From positions 62,001 through 126,000 of the forward strand of contig JAHHHB010000010.1 of the NCBI GenBank assembly GCA_019359545.1: a DNA stretch of 64,000 nt. Direction: 5' to 3'. Positions within the stretch are counted from its first letter, which is position 1. The number at the start of each line of letters is the position of its first letter. The notes under the pieces were generated by a model that made no database searches, was not told the DNA's origin, and saw only the letters and a list, made by a program, of their open reading frames with translations. Made by a program: the position numbers and the translations under genes. The stretch is from Desmonostoc geniculatum HA4340-LM1. GTDB taxonomy: Bacteria > Cyanobacteriota > Cyanobacteriia > Cyanobacteriales > Nostocaceae. Below, piece by piece: positions 57,936 through 64,000 of the stretch.

Positions 57936-58487
57936 GTGATTTCATTAGACTTAGAAATTCAATCATTAAAAACAGAGCATTTGAGTGCGTTGCTGGAACT
58001 AGATGGAGCTTGTTTTGGTGGTCTGTGGACAATGGAGGCTTACCAACGAGAGTTAGACAGTCCCAACAGCGATTTGCTGGGCTTGTTTTCCCCTGTCTCT
58101 AGTTCCAAACTTCTGGGAATGGGTTGCTTTTGGTCAATTTTAGAAGAAGCTCATATTACAATTTTGGCGGTTCATCCCCAATATCACCGCCAAGGTTTAG
58201 GACAGGCTTTACTATATTCACTCATCAAGACAGCGTGCGATCGCGGTTTAGAGCGAGCTACCCTCGAAGTCCGAGCTTCTAACTTAGGGGCTATATCTTT
58301 ATATCAAAAATTTGGCTTCAAAACAGCAGGGCAGCGTCGGCGTTACTACCAAGATAATGGTGAAGATGCACTCATTCTTTGGCTTTCAGACCTCCAACAC
58401 CCTAAATTTCAAGTAACTTTAGACCACTGGCATTCTATTGTCAGCGATCGCCTAAGTAAATCCTCTTGGCAGCTGGTTTTTAATTAA
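57936..58487 (+). CDS. rimI: ribosomal protein S18-alanine N-acetyltransferase
   Basis: 183 residues, GNAT fold. The acetyl-CoA loop HPQYHRQGLGQALL is at about residue 90 and the C-terminal ERATLEVRASNLGAISLYQKFGF fits RimI. It acetylates the N-terminal Ala of S18. The start is GTG at 57936, because the ATG two bases before is followed at once by a stop. The last about 30 residues are variable. It is isolated, with a very long gap downstream. Confidence 0.88.
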   Translation: MISLDLEIQSLKTEHLSALLELDGACFGGLWTMEAYQRELDSPNSDLLGLFSPVSSSKLLGMGCFWSILEEAHITILAVHPQYHRQGLGQALLYSLIKTACDRGLERATLEVRASNLGAISLYQKFGFKTAGQRRRYYQDNGEDALILWLSDLQHPKFQVTLDHWHSIVSDRLSKSSWQLVFN

Positions 58488-59715
58488 TTGACTGTAAATC
58501 TCACACTGTTTTCAACAGTAGCGTCGGATAGTTCACACAGTCAATCCTACTTAAAAGGTGCTAATTGAGGAATCTTGCCTTAGACACGCGAAGCACTTTG
58601 TATCTATTTTTTAGATTATACTGCGTATGAATATTTTTATAAAGATAGTATAAAGATTAGTTTCGATTATCTGCAAAATTTACTCACACTACTTAATAAG
58701 TAAAACTTATAGTTTAGTCTAGACTATTTAAGTAATAAAAAGTATGTTTTTTTACTTTTATTTCTCCATTAAGGGGATTGACTAAATATTCAGTTTGATT
58801 TTTTCGCTATTCGCCAGTTATGTCCACCGCGTCCAATGCCTGTGTTACTGAAAATATCTAAAGATAGCCGCCAATAAGTCAAACAGAAAATTTTCTCAAA
58901 ATACGTATACGATTAAGTATTTTATACAGTAATTAATTAATATTTTTAACAAAACTTAGCATTGCATTAACTAAAATTTGAATTTTAACTGATATATGTT
59001 TACAATTTTTACCAAAAAAGTTCCTGTGTATTAGAAAATACTTAGTTTTACATATATTAAGATTCTGTAAAGAACTTTACATGACTTCTGCATCATGATA
59101 GTTATGTAGGTATTATCTAAGTAAATAAACTGATAACCAATAGGCAAAATAAATGGATTTTGAGTAAACCTTTACAAAGTAGCTTCGTCCATAACCGTTG
59201 CTAGTATATCCGTACCCAAGATCGTTCCTTTGACCGAGCCTCTAACTAAGTATGTATGAGTTATAATACTTACGCACTGAAGCCTAAAATGTAGATGAAC
59301 GAAGCAAATTAAGTCAGAGGGAAGTCTAAAGTACCAGAATTGCAGAAGTTAGGGGGTCTGAGTGCGTGAGTTCTAACCTAGTAAGTGTGCTATTTCAACT
59401 TATCTAGCCATAAATTTTACAAAAAAGGCTGGTGTAATATCAGCCCAATTTTGGCTAAAAAGTCAGGCACAAACGGTGAACTCTGCTCCGGTCAACATAG
59501 TAAACTATGATGCTGTGCTGGATCAAGAAGTAGAAAACCAGCTATGTAAAGTAGTAACAAGTATTTATATTTTGCAATTAAGTACACACCATGAATACAA
59601 AGAATACGAAAACTAATACTAATAACAAAGAAGGTTTTTAAACAATTAAAGCTTTATTGAAATTGAAAAGTTTTTATGATCAAGTGTTTTAACCGTTCTC
59701 GATAAGTGAAAAAAT
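58488..59715. other. long AT-rich intergenic region
   Basis: 1228 bases with no credible gene on either strand. It is poor in the heptamer repeats and HIP1 sites seen elsewhere, and A/T-rich up to about 59150. It probably contains the promoter of the polysaccharide genes; the last 300 bases have short A-rich stretches but no recognised operator. Confidence 0.5.
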
Positions 59716-60165
59716 ATGAAATTAATGCTAGTCTGCACCTCAGGTGGTCACTTTGCAACGATGAAAAGTCTTAAGTCTTTCTGGTCGATGCATGAGAGGG
59801 TATGGGTAAGTGACTATAAAAGAGATACAGAAATACTGGAAAAAAATGAGAGAGTCCATTGGTTGCCTTATCAAGCACCAAGAGATTGGTTGGCTCTCAT
59901 ACGCAATATTCCTCAAACTTTGAGAATAGTTCGTCAGGAAAGACCCAACATAATTTTATCGACTGGAGCTAGTATTGCTATCAATTTTGCATTTATAGCT
60001 AAACTTCTCGGAATTAGATTCATTTACATCGAGAGTATTTCTCGTGCTGAAGAATTGAGTATTTCAGGGAAATTAATCTACTCAGTATGTGATGAGTTTT
60101 ATGTTCAATGGCCGCAGTTATGTAAGAAATACCCTAAAGCAATTTTTAAAGGATATGCATCATGA
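59716..60165 (+). CDS. Alg14-like glycosyltransferase subunit (PssD type)
   Basis: 149 residues. The Alg14/PssD family anchors the catalytic Alg13/PssE partner to the membrane in transfer of the second sugar onto a lipid carrier. The motif LMLVCTSGGHFATM at the N-terminus and IILSTGASIAINFAFIAKLLG with IYIESISRAEELS match. It overlaps the next gene by 4 bases, and the pair would form a heterodimeric GT1-type enzyme. Confidence 0.88.
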   Translation: MKLMLVCTSGGHFATMKSLKSFWSMHERVWVSDYKRDTEILEKNERVHWLPYQAPRDWLALIRNIPQTLRIVRQERPNIILSTGASIAINFAFIAKLLGIRFIYIESISRAEELSISGKLIYSVCDEFYVQWPQLCKKYPKAIFKGYAS

Positions 60166-60668
60166 TTTTAATGACGCTAGGAACAGTTTCATTTCCATTC
60201 GATCGTGCAGTTTTATGGTTGAAAGTATTAATAGATCGTGGTGTAATTTCTGAACCTGTATTTTTGCAATATGGTTATAGTGATGTTTCTGCATTGCAAG
60301 GATATCCTCAAGTCACTCTAGCGCCAACAGTTAGCTTAGATGAGCTAACCAAATTAGTAGAATCCTCTCGCTTGGTTATATCTCACGCTGGACAAGGCTC
60401 CACACGAATGCTTGCAGCACAAGGGGCACATTTTGTACTTTTACCAAGACTAAAACGTTACAGCGAACACGTTGACGATCATCAACTGTTGTTTGCCGAA
60501 GCTGTTGCTACATTGGGGATAAAAAGTTTTGTATCTCTAGATGAATTGGAAAAAGCAGTGTTAGAGCCACCTCCTTATTTTCAGAAAAAGATATTTAATA
60601 CTCCTAAGCTCACTGATTACCTTTTGGTGCAGTATCCCCCGGAGAAGACAGTTGTTCGGTTAAGTTAA
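60162..60668 (+). CDS. Alg13-like glycosyltransferase subunit (PssE type)
   Basis: 168 residues. The C-terminal GT28-like domain of Alg13/PssE: MTLGTVSFPFDRAV at the start, LVISHAGQGSTRMLAAQGAH (the UDP-sugar-binding region) in the middle. It overlaps the Alg14-like gene by 4 bases and so is translationally coupled. Together with the sugar transferase 285 bases downstream it makes a small exopolysaccharide-initiation module. Confidence 0.9.
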   Translation: MILMTLGTVSFPFDRAVLWLKVLIDRGVISEPVFLQYGYSDVSALQGYPQVTLAPTVSLDELTKLVESSRLVISHAGQGSTRMLAAQGAHFVLLPRLKRYSEHVDDHQLLFAEAVATLGIKSFVSLDELEKAVLEPPPYFQKKIFNTPKLTDYLLVQYPPEKTVVRLS

Positions 60669-60952
60669 TTAACTGTTTTGGTTTTGCTGAATGAAGGTCA
60701 TATATCAGCCTAATAAAAAAAACAGAGCAATCAAACAGAGTTTTTGAAAATTTGCTTAGTTAAAAGCTTCCACAGTTGCAGCAAATTCAATTTTATTTAT
60801 TTTGTTCGACTGATTTCCGAATAAAAGAATAAATGCAGCTTGTAAGTTTCATAGATATTGACCTCACTTCATACCGCCACTATGCAATTTTTTAACGCCC
60901 AATAATGTTCGGTAAATTGCATCACAACAGGATAATCGAAATTTAAAGCTTT

Positions 60953-61978
60953 ATGACTAGTCAATTCACTGAAGTAGATTTTTTAGTTACTTCTTTAAAC
61001 GACACGGCTATTGTTCAAGTTTCCCCACGGTTTAGCTTATTGGAAGCTGTAGACTTTAAGCAAACTTGCCAAAACTTAATTCAAGCCAATTCACATCTCA
61101 AGCAAATCATCATTGACTTTCACCAAACTACTTTTATGGATAGTAGTGGTTTAGGTGCATTAGTCAGTAATTACAAATACGCTCAGTCAAAAGGAATTGT
61201 ACTAAGACTGTGTAACGTAACACCCCAGGTAATGGGAGTCCTAAAACTCACAGGATTGGATCAGGTTTTTAGCTTACAGTCTGTTGATAATCAGTCACTA
61301 ACAAAACAGGAAAACTTAATACACAATCAGAAAACAGGTTATCGTCAAGTAGAGCAGTTACCTACTACTCACCCTTCTGTGGCATCTTGGATGAAACGGT
61401 TCATAGATATCGTTGGATCGCTGATAGGTTTAGCAATTACAGGAGTTTTGTTTATTCCCATTGCGATCGCTATTCAAATCGACGATCCCGGACCTATTTT
61501 CTTTAGTCAAACCCGTTGTGGCTGGATGGGAAAGCGATTTAAGATTTGGAAATTCCGCTCCATGTGTGTGGATGCAGAAGCAAAAAAATCACTAGTACAA
61601 AACCAAGCCAAAGGTGCTTTCTTCAAAAATAAAAACGATCCTAGAATTACCAAAGTAGGGCGCTTTTTACGCCGGACAAGTTTGGATGAACTACCCCAAT
61701 TTTGGAATATCCTCAAAGGAGAGATGAGTTTAGTAGGCACTAGACCACCTACACCTGATGAAGTAGAACGCTACGAAGTACCACAGTGGCAACGTTTGGA
61801 CGTTAAACCAGGTATGACTGGCGAATGGCAAGTAAATGGACGTTCCACAGTACTTAATTTTGAAGATGTAATTCGTCTAGATTTGAAGTATCAAAAAAAT
61901 TGGAGTCTACTATATGACTTCAAACTAATTTTGAAAACTGTAGCTATTTTGTTTAATAGAAACAGTGGTGCTGTCTAG
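60953..61978 (+). CDS. STAS domain fused to a polyisoprenyl-phosphate sugar transferase
   Basis: 341 residues with two parts. Residues about 4-115 are a STAS (anti-sigma-factor antagonist) domain; the phosphorylatable Ser motif is visible in FMDSSGLGALVSNY. Residues about 145-341 are a bacterial sugar transferase (WcaJ/WbaP C-terminal type): one membrane segment (about 150-175), then DDPGPIFFSQTRCGWMGKRF, FRSMCVDAEAK, RRTSLDELPQFWNILKGE and SLVGTRPP. It puts the first sugar phosphate on undecaprenyl phosphate. A STAS domain could let phosphorylation state control polysaccharide initiation; this is inference. Confidence 0.88.
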   Translation: MTSQFTEVDFLVTSLNDTAIVQVSPRFSLLEAVDFKQTCQNLIQANSHLKQIIIDFHQTTFMDSSGLGALVSNYKYAQSKGIVLRLCNVTPQVMGVLKLTGLDQVFSLQSVDNQSLTKQENLIHNQKTGYRQVEQLPTTHPSVASWMKRFIDIVGSLIGLAITGVLFIPIAIAIQIDDPGPIFFSQTRCGWMGKRFKIWKFRSMCVDAEAKKSLVQNQAKGAFFKNKNDPRITKVGRFLRRTSLDELPQFWNILKGEMSLVGTRPPTPDEVERYEVPQWQRLDVKPGMTGEWQVNGRSTVLNFEDVIRLDLKYQKNWSLLYDFKLILKTVAILFNRNSGAV

Positions 61979-62229
61979 TATTTTTCATGTGCCCCTTGCC
62001 ATTTTTGAGTTCGTCGAACTTAACCCTACTTCATGACTTTAGTGAATCAATTTTAGATTCTGGATTGCTGATAGCTAGGTTCCGCCGTATCCGCAAGCGT
62101 CTTTTGGATTGAAAGAAACCACTATTGTCATCATTACGTATTTTAGCTGAAAGCATTGCCTAGCAAAGATTCCATTCTTCCTCTCGTGAGAGTGGTATAA
62201 GAGCTTTAGAGGCTTCCAAACAGAAAAAT
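61979..62229. other. 3' region of sugar transferase
   Basis: 250 bases without a gene between the sugar transferase stop and a strong terminator. Confidence 0.4.
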
Positions 62230-62279
62230 CAGCAATAGACAGTAGTAATGATAATTACTGTTTATTGCTGCTTTTTTTT
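62230..62279 (+). terminator. strong terminator of the polysaccharide module
   Basis: CAGCAATAGACAGTAGTAAT pairs, with few mismatches, with AATTACTGTTTATTGCTG (ending 62270), followed by a T-run from 62272. A classical Rho-independent terminator. Confidence 0.85.
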
Positions 62280-62344
62280 GAGTATTTTATACTTTGGAAG
62301 TTCCTGGATTCATCATGGTTCAACTTGACCAAATAATTACCAAT

Positions 62345-62570
62345 TCATGAAGAAGGGGAAGGGGAAAGGGGGGAAATGGGAAAGGGAACCCCATACTTTA
62401 AAAATAGGGGTTTCAAAATATGGAGTCGGCAATTTTTATCGCACTGCGTGTCTGGTAAAACCTTCTTTTAATATTCTCCGCAATTAAGATAGGGGCTTCA
62501 TACCATATGGGGGAAAAGTTTTTAATTCTTACCCTTTTCCCCTTACCCTTTCCCCTTTCCCTGTTCTCGG
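62345..62570. repeat. purine/pyrimidine inverted repeat region
   Basis: A GGGGAAGGGGAAAGGGGGGA-type purine tract (62353-62388) and a matching CCCTTTTCCCCTTACCCTTT tract (about 62530-62563) form an imperfect long-range inverted repeat. The enclosed 150 bases are non-coding. Confidence 0.55.
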
Positions 62571-62574
62571 TAAT

Positions 62575-62597
62575 GGGCTACGCCCCGCTACGCTAAC
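62575..62597. repeat. dispersed repeat GGGCTACGCCCCGCT..CTAAC
   Basis: Fourth copy of the repeat also found at 17347-17371 (inverted), 34522-34546 and 52931-52955. Confidence 0.7.
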
Positions 62598-62731
62598 GTA
62601 ATTCGTAATTAGTTGGAGTCATAGCCCCCACTAAATATGCAGATTTAGTGGTCTACAATCACTGGTGGGTTCAAGCTCCCACTGATTGTAACTACGAATT
62701 ACGAATTATGTTGACCAAAGAAAAAAGGATA

Positions 62732-62835
62732 CAAGCCCCTGAATTTATTTATGGAAAAGGTAAAAATATATAAGCCGATATACGAAGTACAAGGCTTATA
62801 ACGTCCTTGTTTCAAGCCCCTGAATTTATTTATGG
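62732..62835. repeat. 23-bp direct repeat pair
   Basis: CAAGCCCCTGAATTTATTTA followed by TGG occurs at 62732-62754 and again at 62813-62835, 81 bases apart. The second copy can fold (CCCC / GGGG). No gene is visible between or around them. Confidence 0.75.
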
Positions 62836-63260
62836 GGATTGTAATTTTGAATGCGTGAATTTTGAATTTTGAATTCGAGCGAAGCGAGTGACGCCATTAT
62901 TTCGTAAATTGGTAGGATATTTGATTTAAATATCTTTTCAATACAAGACTTGTACATAAACTTATGTTATTAATAAAATATACTTTTGGTCAAATAAATA
63001 GATAAATGATATGATTGGAGATTGGGTAATTAAATAAAAATTAAATTTCAGCAGTTAGCTATTTGTCATAAATCCCAAAAAAGCTGGTGAACTAAAGCTC
63101 CTCAGTACACTAACCAGATGGAAGTAGTTAAAAGGTAGTAATTTCCGCATTAATCTAAATCAGAAGCAATGGATGTCTATAATCTGTTATACAGGCGTCC
63201 AAAAGCTTAGCCTGTGCTAAAATCAGCGTACCGGCACGACGCAGGTGATGGGATAAAGCC
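62836..63260. other. AT-rich clpC upstream region
   Basis: About 425 bases without a gene, presumably carrying the clpC promoter. AGGTGATGGGA just upstream of the ATG at 63261 can serve as ribosome site. Confidence 0.5.
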
Positions 63261-64000
63261 ATGTTTGAACGCTTCACAGAAAAAGCCATTAAGGTAATCA
63301 TGCTGGCCCAAGAAGAGGCCCGCCGTTTAGGTCACAACTTTGTCGGAACCGAGCAGATCCTCCTGGGTCTGATTGGCGAGGGCACTGGTGTAGCCGCCAA
63401 GGTGCTGAAATCAATGGGCGTCAATCTCAAAGATGCCCGAATTGAAGTTGAAAAAATTATAGGCCGGGGATCGGGCTTTGTGGCCGTGGAAATTCCGTTT
63501 ACGCCACGGGCAAAGCGAGTTCTGGAACTCTCCTTAGAAGAAGCACGCCAACTGGGGCATAACTACATTGGCACCGAGCATCTGCTGTTGGGCCTAATCC
63601 GCGAAGGGGAAGGCGTAGCAGCCAGGGTGCTAGAAAACCTCGGTGTGGATCTATCCAAGGTAAGAACCCAAGTCATCCGTATGTTGGGAGAAACTGCTGA
63701 GGTTTCACCAGGCGGTTCATCCGGTCGCACAAAAACCCCGACTCTGGATGAATTTGGCTCAAACCTGACCCAAATGGCTACAGACAATAAGCTCGACCCT
63801 GTAGTAGGACGCGCCAAAGAAATTGAGCGGGTGATTCAGATATTGGGTCGCCGGACTAAAAATAACCCAGTGCTGATTGGGGAACCAGGTGTTGGTAAAA
63901 CAGCGATCGCCGAAGGTTTAGCTTCACGCATAGCCAACAAAGATGTCCCTGACATCCTGGAAGATAAACGGGTAGTCACACTGGATATCGGTTTGCTGGT
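63261..64000 (+). CDS. clpC: ATP-dependent Clp protease ATP-binding subunit ClpC (5' part)
   Basis: The first 246 codons of an HSP100 ATPase; the gene runs off the window. The N-terminal Clp repeat pair is visible ([20 protein letters not shown], then [20 protein letters not shown]), followed by the first AAA+ domain opening [16 protein letters not shown] and Walker [15 protein letters not shown] (about residue 210). ClpC feeds unfolded proteins to ClpP/ClpR and is essential in cyanobacteria. The frame is open to base 64000. Confidence 0.96.
   Translation, partial: MFERFTEKAIKVIMLAQEEARRLGHNFVGTEQILLGLIGEGTGVAAKVLKSMGVNLKDARIEVEKIIGRGSGFVAVEIPFTPRAKRVLELSLEEARQLGHNYIGTEHLLLGLIREGEGVAARVLENLGVDLSKVRTQVIRMLGETAEVSPGGSSGRTKTPTLDEFGSNLTQMATDNKLDPVVGRAKEIERVIQILGRRTKNNPVLIGEPGVGKTAIAEGLASRIANKDVPDILEDKRVVTLDIGLL

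Noticed and set aside
1-64000. tRNA genes
   Set aside because: No cloverleaf with a GGTTCRA T-loop and matching acceptor arms was found by eye; a tRNAscan run would be decisive.

Overview
The window is chromosomal DNA of a filamentous, very probably heterocyst-forming cyanobacterium of the Nostoc/Anabaena group. Three things point there: the HIP1 octamer GCGATCGC is frequent (for example at 4021); almost every intergenic gap carries tandem heptamer-type short repeats (GGGCATT, GGAGTTA, TCAGAAT, AATCCAA, TAGTCAT) typical of Nostoc; and the gene set is cyanobacterial (cyanophycin genes, RpaB, NblB-like HEAT protein, complex-C cofactor assembly protein, SigD-type sigma factor, DUF760, DUF3143). 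The order dps - carB - sigD - nblB matches, from memory, the alr3808-alr3814 stretch of Anabaena PCC 7120. No rRNA, tRNA or CRISPR array was found.

Layout. 1-7.8 kb: housekeeping genes mostly on the minus strand (NUDIX hydrolase, argH, larB, a peptide-type ABC binding protein, ispF, trmD). 7.8-12.6 kb: the nitrogen-storage block cphB-cphA on the plus strand, with a compact structured-RNA candidate (8086-8355) in the cphB leader and two perfect NtcA-type GTAN8TAC boxes, one before cphB and one before cphA. 12.6-21 kb: tatA, a pentapeptide-repeat/RidA fusion, NUDIX, malQ, rodZ-like, an RsuA-family pseudouridine synthase, a DUF2993 protein, cdsA and cbiT. 21-26 kb: a Ser/Thr kinase, a small conserved protein, a 10 x 21 bp minisatellite, and a wrecked NTPase-TPR gene carrying a 173-bp MITE-like insertion flanked by TTAA. 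26-34 kb: a thioredoxin-like ferredoxin protein, a small conserved protein, a His-type Dps, carB and a group 2 sigma factor. 34-42 kb: DUF760, mutT, an RTX-like calcium-binding protein, a CBS protein, nblB-like, a PEP-CTERM exported protein, DUF456 and an M48-like protein that lacks zinc ligands. 41.5-48.4 kb: CCB-type protein, rpaB, radA, a Uma2 endonuclease-like protein, an exported protein, a kelch protein and an M28 peptidase. 48.6-54.2 kb: dnaK, dnaJ, a membrane J-protein, DUF3143, a parDE toxin-antitoxin pair and a parE remnant. 54.3-58.5 kb: lysA-cdaA-uppS (minus strand) and rimI. 58.5-62 kb: a polysaccharide module (Alg14-like, Alg13-like, STAS-sugar transferase fusion). 63.3 kb to the end: 5' part of clpC.

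The most unusual items are the structured leader RNA before cphB, the MITE-split NTPase gene, the pentapeptide-RidA and STAS-sugar transferase fusions, the ligand-less M48 protein, and repeat sequence that has entered reading frames (carB, the kinase, the J-protein tail, and the 3' ends of argH and trmD). All family assignments come from reading the translated sequence; no database search was possible.
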